A DNA stretch of 64,000 bases, from contig NZ_KB906258.1 of the NCBI RefSeq assembly GCF_000381265.1, positions 62,001 through 126,000 on the forward strand, given 5' to 3'. Shown one piece after another: positions 28,293 through 39,906 of the stretch. The stretch's first letter is position 1, and the number at the start of each line of letters is the position of its first letter. Made by a program: the position numbers and the translations under genes. Below the pieces are notes generated by a model. The model was not told the DNA's origin and did no database searches. It saw only the letters and a program-made list of their open reading frames with translations. This DNA is from Curvibacter lanceolatus ATCC 14669. GTDB taxonomy: Bacteria; Pseudomonadota; Gammaproteobacteria; Burkholderiales; Burkholderiaceae_C.

Positions 28293-29090
28293 ATGCGCAC
28301 CCCACGACAAGCCTCCCCTGTGCTGCTGGCGCTGACCGCCCTGGTGGCCCTGTTCATGCTGGCCCCCATCGCCCTGTCGGTGCTGGCCGGCCTGCTCAAC
28401 AACTACAGCCGGGGCCTGAAAAGCGGCCTCACCACCCGCTGGCTCGCCGAGGTGTGGGACACCTATGGCGGCACGGTGCTGGCCTCGCTGGGCCTGGCCG
28501 GCGCCTGCGTGCTGGCCTGCCTGCTGCTGGGCGTGCCCTGCGCCTATGCGCTGGCGCGCAGCCGCTCGCGCTGGGCCCGCCTGTTCGAAGAGCTGCTGAC
28601 CCTGCCCGTGGCCGTGCCCGGGCTGGCCAGCGCCCTGGCCCTGATCCTCACCTATGGCGCCTGGCAAGGCCTGCGCCAGAGCTACGGTTTTGTGCTGATC
28701 GGCCACATCGTGTTCACCCTGCCCTTCATGGTGCGCACGGTGGGCGCCGCCTTTCAACGCGATGAGCTGCGCTCGCTCGAAGAGGCCGCCCGCTCGCTGG
28801 GCGCGCGCTTCGACCAGCGCTTTCTGGGCGTGCTGGTGCCTGCCGTGCTGCCGGCCATCGTGTCCGGCTGCCTGATGGTCTTCACGCTCTCGGTGGGGGA
28901 ATTCAACCTCACCTGGATGCTGCACACCCCTTTGACCCGAACCCTGCCCGTGGGCCTGGCCGACAGCTACGCCTCGATGCGCCTGGAGGTGGGCTCGGCC
29001 TATACGCTGGTCTTCCTGCTGGTGATCCTGCCGGTGCTGTGGGGCCTGCAGGGCCTGGGCCGCCTGATGGAGAAAAACCTTGGAACTTGA
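28293..29090 (+). CDS. ABC transporter permease 2
   Basis: 265 aa, six predicted membrane segments, with EAA-type loop SLEEAARSLGARFDQRF and LLTLPVAVPGLASALALILT. Partner of the preceding permease, forming the inner-membrane channel. Its last 11 bases overlap the TTG start of the ATPase gene, indicating coupled translation. Confidence 0.92.
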   Translation: MRTPRQASPVLLALTALVALFMLAPIALSVLAGLLNNYSRGLKSGLTTRWLAEVWDTYGGTVLASLGLAGACVLACLLLGVPCAYALARSRSRWARLFEELLTLPVAVPGLASALALILTYGAWQGLRQSYGFVLIGHIVFTLPFMVRTVGAAFQRDELRSLEEAARSLGARFDQRFLGVLVPAVLPAIVSGCLMVFTLSVGEFNLTWMLHTPLTRTLPVGLADSYASMRLEVGSAYTLVFLLVILPVLWGLQGLGRLMEKNLGT

Positions 29091-30141
29091 ACGCACGCGC
29101 GTGGACATCGTCCAATGCGCCAAAACCTACCCCGACGGCACCCGCGGCCTGCAACCCACCACGCTGCACATCGAGCCTGGCGAAGTGCTGGCCCTGCTGG
29201 GCCCCTCGGGCTGTGGCAAAACCACCCTGCTGCGCCTGATCGCCGGGCTGGAGTTGCCCGATGAGGGCAGCCGCCTGATGTTCGGCGACACCGATGTCAC
29301 CCGGCTGCCGATCGAGCAGCGCGGCGTGGGCATGGTGTTCCAGCACTACGCGCTGTTTCCGCACATGACGGTGGCGGCCAACATCGGCTACGGCCTGCGC
29401 CTGCGGGGCACCCCCGTGGCCGAGCAGCGCCGCGTGGTGGGCGAGCTGGTCGACCTGGTGCGCCTGAACGGGCTGGAGCATCGGCGCCCGGCCGAACTCT
29501 CGGGCGGCCAGCGCCAGCGCGTGGCCCTGGCCCGCGCCGTGGCAGTGCGCCCGCGCGTGCTGTTGCTGGACGAGCCCCTGACCGCCCTGGACGCCAAGCT
29601 CAAGGAGCAGTTGCGCGACGAGCTGGCCGAGCTGCTGCGCCGCCTGCACATCACCGCGGTGCACGTCACCCATGACCAGCAGGAGGCCCTGGCCATTGCC
29701 GACCGCCTGGCCGTCATGCAGGCCGGGCGCATCGTGCAGGTGGGCGACGGTGAAACCCTGTACCGCCGACCGGAGCACCCCTTCGTGGCCACCTTCCTGG
29801 GCCGGGTGAACCGCCTGCAACGCGACGAGGACGCACGCCGCCGCCACGTGCTGAAGCTGGGCCGGATCGAACTGCCCTGCCCGCCGTTGTGGGGCGACCA
29901 GCCCCAGCTGCTGCTGCGGCCCGAGGACATCGAGCTGTGCACGCCCCACGCCGAGGTGGCCGAGGCCCAGGTGATGCAGCGGCGCTTTCTGGGCGAGCGC
30001 GTGCAGCTCAGCCTCAGCCTGCCACACCAGCCGCTGATCTCGGTCGACGTGGACCGCGATCACCCGGCCCGTGCCGGTGATACCGTGGGCGTGCGTGTCG
30101 CGCCCCAGAACCTGATGCCGGCCGAAGCGGTCACCGCCTGA
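29080..30141 (+). CDS. ABC transporter ATP-binding protein
   Basis: 353 aa. Walker A GPSGCGKTTLL, Q-loop in MVFQHYALFPHMTV, signature LSGGQRQRVALARA, Walker B LLLDEPLTALDAKLKEQ and H-loop in VTHDQQEALAIAD. A C-terminal TOBE-like regulatory domain follows (LLRPEDIELC). This is the PotA/FbpC/PhnT class of importer ATPases. The start is a TTG with GGAG seven bases upstream and overlaps the preceding permease; an in-frame GTG at 29101 is the alternative. Confidence 0.93.
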   Translation: MELERTRVDIVQCAKTYPDGTRGLQPTTLHIEPGEVLALLGPSGCGKTTLLRLIAGLELPDEGSRLMFGDTDVTRLPIEQRGVGMVFQHYALFPHMTVAANIGYGLRLRGTPVAEQRRVVGELVDLVRLNGLEHRRPAELSGGQRQRVALARAVAVRPRVLLLDEPLTALDAKLKEQLRDELAELLRRLHITAVHVTHDQQEALAIADRLAVMQAGRIVQVGDGETLYRRPEHPFVATFLGRVNRLQRDEDARRRHVLKLGRIELPCPPLWGDQPQLLLRPEDIELCTPHAEVAEAQVMQRRFLGERVQLSLSLPHQPLISVDVDRDHPARAGDTVGVRVAPQNLMPAEAVTA

Positions 30142-30194
30142 GCGGCCCGCCGCCACCCACCAGACCGATGCCCCCTCCCGAGCGAAGCCTCACC

Positions 30195-31019
30195 ATGAAC
30201 ACCTTGCTGGCCCAACTGTCCGACCTGCACATCCGCGAGCCCGGCCGCCTGGCCTATGGCCGCCTCGACACCGCCCCCTACCTGGCGCAGGCCGTGCAGA
30301 CCCTGCTGCACCTTCCGCAAGCCCCCCAGGCGGTGGTGATCACCGGCGACCTGACCGACTTCGGCCGCGCCGCCGAGTACACCCACCTGGCCGAGCTGCT
30401 GGCCCCCCTGCCCATGCCGGTGTACCTGATGCCAGGCAACCACGACGACCGCGATCAGCTGCGCCAGAGCTTTCCCCAGCACCGCTACCTGGGCACCGAG
30501 GGCTTTGTGCAGTACAGCGTGCCGGTGGGCCCGCTGCAGCTGATCGCGCTCGACACCGTGGTGCCCGGCGCCAGCCACGGCACGCTGTGCCCGCAGCGCC
30601 TGGCCTGGCTGGCCGACGAACTGGAGCGCCAGCGCGAGCACCCGGTGATCCTGGCCCTGCACCACCCGCCGTTCCAGACCCTGATCGGCCACATGGACCG
30701 GATCGGCCTGCTGCAGGGTGCCGCCGAACTGGAGGCCCTGGTGGCCCGCCACCCCCAGGTGCAGCGGGTGATCTGCGGCCACCTGCACCGCAGCATCCAG
30801 GTGCGCTTTGGCGGCACGCTGGCGCAGACCGTGCCCTCGCCCGCCCACCAGGTGTGCCTGGACCTGGCACCCGACGCCGCCTCGGCCTGGACGCTGGAGC
30901 CCCCCGGCTTCGGCCTGCACGCCTGGAGCGACGCCGGCGTGCTGGTGAGCCACACCGTGGCCTGCGGCAGCCACCCCGGCCCCTACCCGTTTCACGACGG
31001 GGGGCAACTGATCGACTGA
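30195..31019 (+). CDS. Metallophosphoesterase, CpdA/GpdQ-like
   Basis: 274 aa. All five blocks of a two-metal phosphodiesterase are present: LSDLHI, VVITGDLTD, MPGNHDD, ALHHPPF and CGHLHRS. The family includes cyclic-nucleotide phosphodiesterase CpdA and glycerophosphodiesterase GpdQ. It is the last gene of the LacI/ABC run, only 53 bases after the ATPase gene, so it probably hydrolyses the imported phosphodiester in the cytoplasm; no signal peptide is present. Start at 30195 gives MNTLLAQLSDLHI. Confidence 0.9.
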   Translation: MNTLLAQLSDLHIREPGRLAYGRLDTAPYLAQAVQTLLHLPQAPQAVVITGDLTDFGRAAEYTHLAELLAPLPMPVYLMPGNHDDRDQLRQSFPQHRYLGTEGFVQYSVPVGPLQLIALDTVVPGASHGTLCPQRLAWLADELERQREHPVILALHHPPFQTLIGHMDRIGLLQGAAELEALVARHPQVQRVICGHLHRSIQVRFGGTLAQTVPSPAHQVCLDLAPDAASAWTLEPPGFGLHAWSDAGVLVSHTVACGSHPGPYPFHDGGQLID

Positions 31020-31041
31020 TCGACTGATCAGAAGTTGGGCA

Positions 31042-31962
31042 TCAGAAGTTGAGCTTCAGGCCCGGGCTGGGCCAGCGGCTGCGATACACCTTGCCCGTGC
31101 CAGACGCCGTGATCCAGACATCGCGCATGTCGGCCCCGCCAAAACACAGGTTGGTGCACACCAGGTCGGGCACGGCCGCGTGCTCGGTCAGGCCTGTGGC
31201 CGGGTCGAACACGGTGATGCCGCCGTTCAGGATGGTGGCCACGCACACCTTGCCATCGGCCTGCACGGCCAGACTGTCGAGAAACTGGCAACCCGGCAGG
31301 TTGGCCACCACCCGCGCCGGCTGGAACGGCGACACGGTCTGCACCACGCCCGGCGACAGCACATCAAAGGCCCAGAGCCGGCCCAGGTAGGTGTCGGCCA
31401 CGTAGACCACTTTTTCGTCGGGCGACAGGCCCACGCCATTGGGGGCCAGCAGCGGCGGGCCGGCGCGCACGATGCGCGAGCCATCGGGCAAGGCGTAGTA
31501 CAAGCCGCCGAACTGGCGCGAATGCTCGTTGCCACAGCCATGGTCGGTGAACCAGAAACCGCCCTGGCGGTCGAACACCAGGTCGTTGGGCCCGATCAGG
31601 CGCTGGCCCTCGCATTCGGTGTACAGGGTGCGCACCTCGCCGGTGGCCAGGTCCACGCGCTGGATGCTGCCGCCCTGGTGTTCAGGCGGCGTGGCGCCGG
31701 GGATGTTGAGCCCATCCACCGCGTGAAAGCGGAACGAGCCGCCATTGTTGGTGACATAGGCCGCCCCATCCGGGCCGATGGCGACCCCGTTGGGGCCGCC
31801 GCCCAACTCGGCCACCACCCGCACCTCGCCTTGCGGCGTGATGCGGCTCAGCGTGCCGCGCTGGATCTCGGTCAGCAAAAGACTGCCGTCGGGCAGCAGC
31901 ACCGGCCCTTCGGGGAATTGAAGGCCTGAGGCCAGGCAGGTGAGTTCGAGTTCGATCGCCAT
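31042..31962 (-). CDS. SMP-30/gluconolactonase family protein
   Basis: 306 aa. Six-bladed beta-propeller with divalent-metal ligands recognisable as Glu in FPEGPVLLPDGSLL, Asn in LIGPNDLVFD, Asn in LAPNGVGLSPDE and Asp in VYVADTYLGRLW. Members hydrolyse sugar lactones or related esters; the substrate here is open. There is no signal peptide. It converges on the metallophosphoesterase gene (22-base gap) and has a GGGAGA ribosome site. The 124 bases between it and the transporter gene hold nothing recognisable. Confidence 0.88.
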   Translation of the reverse strand: MAIELELTCLASGLQFPEGPVLLPDGSLLLTEIQRGTLSRITPQGEVRVVAELGGGPNGVAIGPDGAAYVTNNGGSFRFHAVDGLNIPGATPPEHQGGSIQRVDLATGEVRTLYTECEGQRLIGPNDLVFDRQGGFWFTDHGCGNEHSRQFGGLYYALPDGSRIVRAGPPLLAPNGVGLSPDEKVVYVADTYLGRLWAFDVLSPGVVQTVSPFQPARVVANLPGCQFLDSLAVQADGKVCVATILNGGITVFDPATGLTEHAAVPDLVCTNLCFGGADMRDVWITASGTGKVYRSRWPSPGLKLNF

Positions 31963-32086
31963 GGGTGTTGTCTCCCTTTGTGAGGTGAAGCGCTGCGAAA
32001 ACCCGCAGCGCCTTCCTTGTAAGGAGAGCGCCCCCCGATGTCAGTCCGTCTTGCGACATCGGGGGCCCATGGCCGGCCCGCCGGCC

Positions 32087-33070
32087 TCAGTGCTCTTCGT
32101 GGGTGATCTGTTGACGGCTGGCGTAGCGCTGGGCCAGCACCGCACACACCATCAGCTGCATCTGGTGGAACAGCATCAGGGGCAGCACGATGGCCCCCAC
32201 CGTGCCCGAGGCGAACAGCACCTTGGCCATGGGCACGCCGCTGGCCAGGCTTTTCTTGGAGCCGCAGAACACGATGGTGATCTCGTCTTCTTTCGAAAAC
32301 CCCAGCTTGCGCGCCAGCAAGGTGGTGCAGACCAGGGCCAGGGCCAGGATCACGGCACACACCAGCAGCAGGCCCAGGAGCGAGGTGATGGGCATGTCCT
32401 TCCAGAGGCCCTGGATCACGGCTGCGCTGAAGGCCGTGTAGACCACCAGCAGGATGGAACCCTGGTCCACGTACTTGAGCATGGCGGCGCGCCGCTTCAC
32501 GAAGTCGCCGATCCAGGGGCGCAGCAGGTGGCCGGCCAGAAAAGGCACCAGCAGCTGCAGCATGATGTGGCCGATGGCGGCCAGCGGATCGCCGCCCGCC
32601 GCGTGGCGTTGCAGCAGCAGCCCCACCAGCAGCGGGGTGATGAAAATGCCCATCAAGGTGGAGGCCGAGGCGCTGCAGATGGCGGCTGGCATGTTGCCGC
32701 GAGCCACAGCGGTGAAGGCAATCGCCGACTGCACTGTGGCCGGCAGGGCACACAGGAACAGCACGCCCAGGTACAGATCGGGCGTCACCAGCGGCTGCAA
32801 CAGCGGCCGCAGGGCCCAGCCCAGCAGCGGAAACAGCACAAAGGTGCTGGCCACCACCACCAGGTGCAGGCGCCAGTGGCTGATGCCGGCCAGCACCGCA
32901 TCGCGCGAAAGCTTGGCCCCGTGCAGAAAGAACAGCAGGCTGACGGCGGCCACGGTGAGCCACTCGAAGCCCTGGGCCACCTGGCCCGAGGCGGGCAGCA
33001 CGCTGGCCAGCACCACGGTGCCCAGAATGGCGAAGGTGTAGTTGTCAGGGATGAATCGCGAACGCGCCAT
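32087..33070 (-). CDS. Bile acid:sodium symporter (BASS) family transporter
   Basis: 327 aa with about nine to ten membrane segments. The YfeH-like subgroup is indicated by LFFLHGAKLSRDAVLAGISH, ALPATVQSAIAFTAVARGN and FCGSKKSLASGVPMAKVLFA. Imports organic anions with sodium; the bacterial substrate is unknown. Divergent from a LysR-type gene with an 18 bp palindrome between them, so it is the likely target of that regulator. Confidence 0.92.
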   Translation of the reverse strand: MARSRFIPDNYTFAILGTVVLASVLPASGQVAQGFEWLTVAAVSLLFFLHGAKLSRDAVLAGISHWRLHLVVVASTFVLFPLLGWALRPLLQPLVTPDLYLGVLFLCALPATVQSAIAFTAVARGNMPAAICSASASTLMGIFITPLLVGLLLQRHAAGGDPLAAIGHIMLQLLVPFLAGHLLRPWIGDFVKRRAAMLKYVDQGSILLVVYTAFSAAVIQGLWKDMPITSLLGLLLVCAVILALALVCTTLLARKLGFSKEDEITIVFCGSKKSLASGVPMAKVLFASGTVGAIVLPLMLFHQMQLMVCAVLAQRYASRQQITHEEH

Positions 33071-33142
33071 GCGGCCTCCAAAGCGGTGGGCCCCGCGCCA
33101 TGCCGGGCCCAGGTGGGCGATTAAGCCTCAGCCTGATTCAAA

Positions 33143-33160
33143 AGTGAAATGCATTTCACT
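33143..33160. promoter_or_regulatory. 18 bp perfect palindrome between BASS transporter and LysR gene
   Basis: AGTGAAATGCATTTCACT is fully symmetric. It sits 23 bases before the LysR start and 73 bases before the transporter start, where a LysR-type regulator would bind to control the divergent transporter and itself. Confidence 0.7.
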
Positions 33161-33182
33161 GATGGATTTATTATTCGACCTC

Positions 33183-34091
33183 ATGAATGTCACCCTGCGC
33201 CAACTGGAGGTGTTCCGCTCCGTGGCCCTCACCCGCAACTTCAGCCGCAGCGGCCAGCTGATCGGCCTGACCCAGCCCGCAGTGAGCCGCTGCATCACCG
33301 AATTGGAGGCCCAGCTCGGCCTGAAGCTGCTCAACCGCACCACGCGCGAGGTCGAACTGACCGAGGCCGGCCGCAAGTTGGCCGCCCGCCTGGAACGCGT
33401 GCTGGAGGAGCTGGACAACACCTTGCTCGACGTGCAGGGCATGGCCACCGAGCGCCGGGGCCGGGTGCGCGTGGCCAGCAGCCCCACGCTGTCGGCCAAC
33501 CTGATGCCCGAATGCATCGCCTTGTGCCGGCGCCAATGGCCCGGCCTGCAACTGACGCTGCTGGACCGCATTCAGCACGACGTGCTGGACAGCGTACGCT
33601 CGGGCGAGGTCGACTTCGGGGTGGTGATCGACCCCGGCGAGCGCGAAGACCTGCATTGCGAGCCCATCCTGTCCGAGCCCTTCTGCCTGGTGTGCCCGCC
33701 CGGGCACGCCCTGGCGCAGCAAGCCCAGGTGCACTGGCGCGATCTGGCGGGCGAATCCCTGGTGCTGCTGGACCACGCCTCGGGCAGCCGACGCCTGATC
33801 GACCGGGCCCTGGAGGCCCAGGGGGTGGTGGCCGAAAACGCGCAGGACGTGGGCCACCCCACCACCATCTTCCGCATGGTCGAGGCCGGCCTGGGCCTGT
33901 CGGTGGTGCCCGATCTGGCCCTGCCCCCCGAGGGCCTGAACGGCCTGGCCGTGCGCCCCCTGCTGCCGCGGGTGGACCGCGACATCATGCTGGTGCACCG
34001 GCGCAACCGGGCCCTGTCGCCCCTGGCCCAGGCCGCCTGGGAGCTGATCCGCGATGTGGCTCGGCAGCGCCAGGCCGACACCGGGGGCTGA
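33183..34091 (+). CDS. LysR-type transcriptional regulator
   Basis: 302 aa. N-terminal winged helix (MNVTLRQLEVFRSVALTRNF, LIGLTQPAVSRCITELEAQL) and a C-terminal effector domain with VRVASSPTLSANLMPECIAL and FCLVCPPGHALA, the common LysR layout. Start at 33183 (MNVTLRQL) fits the family; an ATG seven codons upstream is the alternative. Probably regulates the divergent BASS transporter through the palindrome in the shared gap. The effector is unknown. Confidence 0.93.
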   Translation: MNVTLRQLEVFRSVALTRNFSRSGQLIGLTQPAVSRCITELEAQLGLKLLNRTTREVELTEAGRKLAARLERVLEELDNTLLDVQGMATERRGRVRVASSPTLSANLMPECIALCRRQWPGLQLTLLDRIQHDVLDSVRSGEVDFGVVIDPGEREDLHCEPILSEPFCLVCPPGHALAQQAQVHWRDLAGESLVLLDHASGSRRLIDRALEAQGVVAENAQDVGHPTTIFRMVEAGLGLSVVPDLALPPEGLNGLAVRPLLPRVDRDIMLVHRRNRALSPLAQAAWELIRDVARQRQADTGG

Positions 34092-35898
<1,807 letters not shown>

Positions 35899-35902
<4 letters not shown>

Positions 35903-36882
35903 AGCGTGAGGATGGTGCAGCCCGTGGTCTTGCGGGCTTCCAGGTCGCGGTGCGCCTGCTGCACGTCTTCGAGGCGGTAGCGCTGCTCGATGTGGATCTT
36001 CACCTGGCCGCTGCGCACCACCTCGAACAGGTCATCGGCCATGGCCTGGTTGCTCTCGCGCGTGGCGATGTGGGTGAACAGGGTCTGGCGCGTGACATAC
36101 AGCGAGCCCTTGGCGCCCAGCATGCCGGGGGCAAAGGGCGGCACCGGGCCGGAGGCGTTGCCGAAGCTGGCCATCAGGCCGAAGGGGCGCAGGCAGTCGA
36201 GGGATTTGTCCCAGGTGTCCTTGCCCACCGAGTCGTACACCACCTTGACGCCCTGGCCGCCGGTGATCTCCTTGACGCGGGCCGCAAAATCCTCGGTGCT
36301 GTAGTTGATCACGTGGGCCGCGCCATTCGCCTTGGCCAGGGCGCACTTGGCGTCCGAGCCCGCGGTGCCGATCAGTTGCAGGCCCAGGGCCTTGGCCCAT
36401 TGGCAGGCAATCAGGCCCACACCGCCGGCCGCCGCATGGAACAGCACGAAGTCGCCGGGCTGCAGGCCTTCCACCGGGCGGGTCTTCTTGAGCAGGTACT
36501 GGGCCGTGAGGCCCTTGAGCATCATGGCCGCGCCGGTCTCGAACGAGATGTCGTCGGGCAGCTTGCACACATTGCGCGCCGGCATCACGCGCACTTCGGA
36601 GTAGCTGCCCGGCGGGTTGGCGGCATAGGCCGCACGGTCGCCGGCGCGCAGGTGGGTCACGCCCTCGCCCACCGACTCGACCACGCCTGAGCCTTCCATG
36701 CCCAGCTGCAGCGGCATGGGGAAGGGGTACAGGCCGGTGCGCTGGTAGACGTCGATGTAGTTCAGGCCCACCGCATGGTGGCGGATGCGGATCTCGCCAG
36801 GGCCGGGCTGGCCCACTTCCACATCCACGATCTTGAGTTGTTCGGGACCACCAGGCTGGTCAATGCGTACGGCGCGGGTCAT
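35899..36882 (-). CDS. Quinone oxidoreductase, zeta-crystallin type
   Basis: 327 aa. NADPH-dependent medium-chain dehydrogenase fold without catalytic zinc: VGLNYIDVYQRTGLYPFPMP, LGMEGSGVVESVG, nucleotide-binding VLFHAAAGGVGLIACQWAKA and KVVYDSVGKDTWDKSLDCL. Reduces quinones or enones. Start at 36882 chosen for GGAG seven bases upstream. Upstream of and coupled to the Nudix gene. Confidence 0.93.
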
Positions 36883-37045
36883 GTCATGTCTCCGGTTGCG
36901 GGGGGCGAAGGGAACGAAGTGGGGGACGGACTCTGCATCCAGCAGCTGCGGCGCAGGCCAAACCGGGCGAAATGGTGCCACGAATTGGCGGGCCGTGCTG
37001 GTCTCTCGGCGCAAGGCCAGCGGCCGCACTGTAAAGTGCGCCCCC

Positions 37046-37945
37046 ATGCAACACCGACTCAGCCCCTCGACCATCGCCCTGCTCACCCTGCCCCCTCTGC
37101 TGTGGGCGGGCAATGCCGTGGTGGGCCGCCTGGTGCATGAGCTGGTGCCGCCGATGACGCTGAACCTGCTGCGCTGGGTGATCGCCTTCGCCTTGCTGCT
37201 GCCGCTGGCCGGCCGCACCCTGCGCCGCGACAGCCCCCTGTGGGCCCACTGGCGGCGCTACAGCCTGCTGGGCCTGCTGGGGGTGGGCTGCTACAACGCC
37301 TTGCAGTACCTGGCGCTGCAGACCTCCACCCCGATCAATGCCACGCTGGTGGGCTCGAGCATGCCGGTGTGGATGCTGAGCGTGGGTGCGCTGTTTTTCG
37401 GCGTGCCGGTGGCGCGCCAGCAGTTGCTGGGCGCCCTGCTGTCCATCGTGGGCGTGGTGCTGGTGCTGAGCCGCGGCGAATGGGCCCAGCTGATGGCCTT
37501 CAAGCTGGTGGCGGGCGACCTGTTCATGCTGCTGGCCACGATCGCCTGGTCGTTCTACAGCTGGCTGCTGGTGCGCACCGCCGAGCCCCCGGGCCTGCGC
37601 CAGGACTGGTCGGGTTTTCTGATCGCGCAGATGGTGTTCGGCCTGGGCTGGTCGGGCCTGTTCGCCGGCGGCGAATGGCTGCTGACCCCCGCCCACATCA
37701 GCTGGGGCTGGCCGCTGCTGGCCGCGCTGGCCTTCATCGCGCTGGGACCAGCCCTGCTGGCCTACCGCTGCTGGGGCAGCGGCGTGCAGCAGGCCGGCCC
37801 TGGGGTGGCGGGCTTCTTCATCAACCTCACGCCCTTGTTTGCCGCGCTGATGTCCACGCTGTTCCTGGGCGAGCACCCGCACCTGTACCACGCGGTGGCG
37901 TTTGGCTTCATCGTGGGCGGCATCGTGGTGTCGGCCCGGCGCTGA
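37046..37945 (+). CDS. DMT-family (EamA) transporter
   Basis: 299 aa with ten membrane segments in two EamA repeats: LLWAGNAVVGRLVHELVPPM and FMLLATIAWSFYSWLLVRTA. The drug/metabolite transporter superfamily exports amino acids, nucleosides or toxic compounds; the substrate is not evident. Divergent from the quinone oxidoreductase with 163 bases between. Its 3' end faces the purH terminator. Confidence 0.92.
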   Translation: MQHRLSPSTIALLTLPPLLWAGNAVVGRLVHELVPPMTLNLLRWVIAFALLLPLAGRTLRRDSPLWAHWRRYSLLGLLGVGCYNALQYLALQTSTPINATLVGSSMPVWMLSVGALFFGVPVARQQLLGALLSIVGVVLVLSRGEWAQLMAFKLVAGDLFMLLATIAWSFYSWLLVRTAEPPGLRQDWSGFLIAQMVFGLGWSGLFAGGEWLLTPAHISWGWPLLAALAFIALGPALLAYRCWGSGVQQAGPGVAGFFINLTPLFAALMSTLFLGEHPHLYHAVAFGFIVGGIVVSARR

Positions 37946-37953
37946 GGGTCCAG

Positions 37954-37988
37954 AAAAAACGCCCTGCCGGCACAAGGCCGCAGGGCGT
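37954..37988 (-). terminator. Rho-independent terminator of dusB-fis-purH
   Basis: On the minus strand ACGCCCTGC and GCAGGGCGT form a 9 bp stem followed by six T (A at 37954-37959 on the plus strand). It lies 45 bases past the purH stop. Confidence 0.87.
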
Positions 37989-38032
37989 CTGACAGGCGAC
38001 GGGGCTCGGAGGCCCCTCCACCGTGCGTGAGG

Positions 38033-39622
38033 TCAATGACGGAAGTGGCGCACGCCGCTGAAGACCATGGCCACGCCGCGCTCGTTGGCGGCGTCGATCA
38101 CCTCCTGGTCGCGCATCGAGCCGCCCGGCTGGATGACGCAGGTGGCACCGGCGTCCACCACCACATCGAGGCCGTCGCGGAACGGGAAGAAGGCATCGCT
38201 GGCCACGGCCGTGCCTTGCAGGCTCAGACTGGCGTGGCCGGCCTTGATGCTGGCAATGCGGGCCGAGTCGAGGCGGCTCATCTGGCCGGCGCCCACACCC
38301 ATGGTCATGCCGCCCTTGCAGAAGACGATGGCGTTGCTCTTGACGAACTTGGCCACCTTCCAGGCGAACAGCAGGTCTTGCAGTTCTTCGGCCGTGGGTT
38401 GCTTGGTGGTGACGACCTTGAGGTCGGCCAGTTGCAGCTCGTGGTTGTCGGCGCTCTGGATCAGCAGGCCCGAGCCAATGCGCTTCACGTCCATCAGGTT
38501 CTGGCCCTTGTCCCAGGCGGTGGCACCACCGGCGGGCAGGGCGATCTTCAGAATGCGCACGTTGACCTTGGTCTTGAAGACTTCCAGGGCCTCAGGCGTG
38601 AAATCGGGCGCCATCAGCACCTCGACGAACTGCTTGCTGACCTGCTGGGCCGCAGCCGCATCCAGCGTGCGGTTGAAGGCGATGATGCCGCCGAAGGCCG
38701 AGGTCGGATCGGTCTGGAAGGCCTTGCTGTAGGCCTCAAGCGGGCCGCTGCCCACGGCCACGCCGCAGGGGTTGGCGTGCTTGACGATCACGCAGGCCGG
38801 CACGTCGAAGCTCTTGACACATTCCCAGGCGGCGTCGGCGTCGGCGATGTTGTTGTAGCTGAGCTCCTTGCCCTGCAGCTGCTCGGCCGTGACCAGCGAG
38901 CCCGGTGCGGGGTACAGGTCGCGGTAGAAGGCAGCCTGCTGGTGCGGGTTCTCGCCGTAGCGCAGGTCTTGCAGCTTGATGAAGCGGCCATTGCTCTGGG
39001 CCGGGAACAGCTGCTTGGAGGGGGTGTTGTTGCCTTCTTCGAAGTTCAGCGCCGACAGGTAGTCGCTGATGGCGCCGTCGTAGTTGCTGATGCGGTTGAA
39101 GGCGGCCACCGACAGGCCGAAGCGGGTCTTGTCGCTGAGCTTGTTGCCATTGGCCTTGAGCTCGGCCACCACGCCCGCGTACTGCGAAGCGTCGGTCAGC
39201 ACGCCCACGTCCTTCCAGTTCTTGGCGGCGCTGCGCACCATGGCCGGGCCGCCGATGTCGATGTTCTCGATCGCGTCTTCCAGGGTGCAGCCGGGCTTGG
39301 CCACGGTGGCTTCAAACGGGTACAGGTTGACCACCAGCAGGTCGATGGTGTCGATGCCGTGCGCGGCCAGCGCGGCCATGTGCTCGGGCAGGTCGCGGCG
39401 GGCCAGCAGGCCGCCGTGCACCTTGGGGTGCAGGGTCTTGACGCGGCCGTCCAGCATTTCGGGGAAGGCCGTGACCTCGGCCACCTCGGTGACCGGCAGG
39501 CCTTGTTCGGCCAGCAGCTTGGCGGTGCCGCCGGTGGAGATCAGCTTGATGCCGAGGGCGTGCAGTTCCCGGGCCAATTCGACGATGCCGGTCTTGTCGG
39601 AAACAGAAAGAAGTGCGTTCAT
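38033..39622 (-). CDS. purH: Bifunctional AICAR transformylase / IMP cyclohydrolase PurH
   Basis: 529 aa, normal. Final two steps of purine synthesis. The N-terminal IMP cyclohydrolase (MGS-like) domain starts [20 protein letters not shown] with [11 protein letters not shown]. The C-terminal transformylase has NPHQQAAFY-type motif [35 protein letters not shown] and the end [15 protein letters not shown]. Start at 39622 gives the canonical N-terminus. Third gene of dusB-fis-purH on the minus strand. Confidence 0.97.
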   Translation of the reverse strand: MNALLSVSDKTGIVELARELHALGIKLISTGGTAKLLAEQGLPVTEVAEVTAFPEMLDGRVKTLHPKVHGGLLARRDLPEHMAALAAHGIDTIDLLVVNLYPFEATVAKPGCTLEDAIENIDIGGPAMVRSAAKNWKDVGVLTDASQYAGVVAELKANGNKLSDKTRFGLSVAAFNRISNYDGAISDYLSALNFEEGNNTPSKQLFPAQSNGRFIKLQDLRYGENPHQQAAFYRDLYPAPGSLVTAEQLQGKELSYNNIADADAAWECVKSFDVPACVIVKHANPCGVAVGSGPLEAYSKAFQTDPTSAFGGIIAFNRTLDAAAAQQVSKQFVEVLMAPDFTPEALEVFKTKVNVRILKIALPAGGATAWDKGQNLMDVKRIGSGLLIQSADNHELQLADLKVVTTKQPTAEELQDLLFAWKVAKFVKSNAIVFCKGGMTMGVGAGQMSRLDSARIASIKAGHASLSLQGTAVASDAFFPFRDGLDVVVDAGATCVIQPGGSMRDQEVIDAANERGVAMVFSGVRHFRH

Positions 39623-39669
39623 GCGAGGGTCTTCAGTTTTGGATTTGGATTTCGAAATAGGTTCGGTCG

Positions 39670-39906
39670 TCACTTGAGCAGTTCGTGCTCGATGAGCTTT
39701 TTGCGCAGCGTGTTGCGGTTCAGGCCCAGCCACTCGGCCGCGCGCGACTGGTTGTGCTCGGCCTGGGCCATCACCACCTCCAGCAGCGGCTTCTCGACCA
39801 GGCGGATCAGCATCTCGTGCATGCCGTGGGGCTCCTCGCCGTGCAGGTCGCGGAAATACTCCAGCAGGTTGTCACGGACGCAGTCTTCGATGTTCTTGTT
39901 GCTCAT
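39670..39906 (-). CDS. fis: Fis family nucleoid-associated DNA-binding protein
   Basis: 78 aa. Fis family protein: N-terminal dimerisation helices with [20 protein letters not shown] and the C-terminal helix-turn-helix [20 protein letters not shown]. Binds AT-rich bent DNA as a dimer and shapes the chromosome. The start overlaps the dusB stop by four bases, exactly as in other proteobacteria, so fis expression is coupled to dusB translation. Confidence 0.97.
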   Translation of the reverse strand: MSNKNIEDCVRDNLLEYFRDLHGEEPHGMHEMLIRLVEKPLLEVVMAQAEHNQSRAAEWLGLNRNTLRKKLIEHELLK

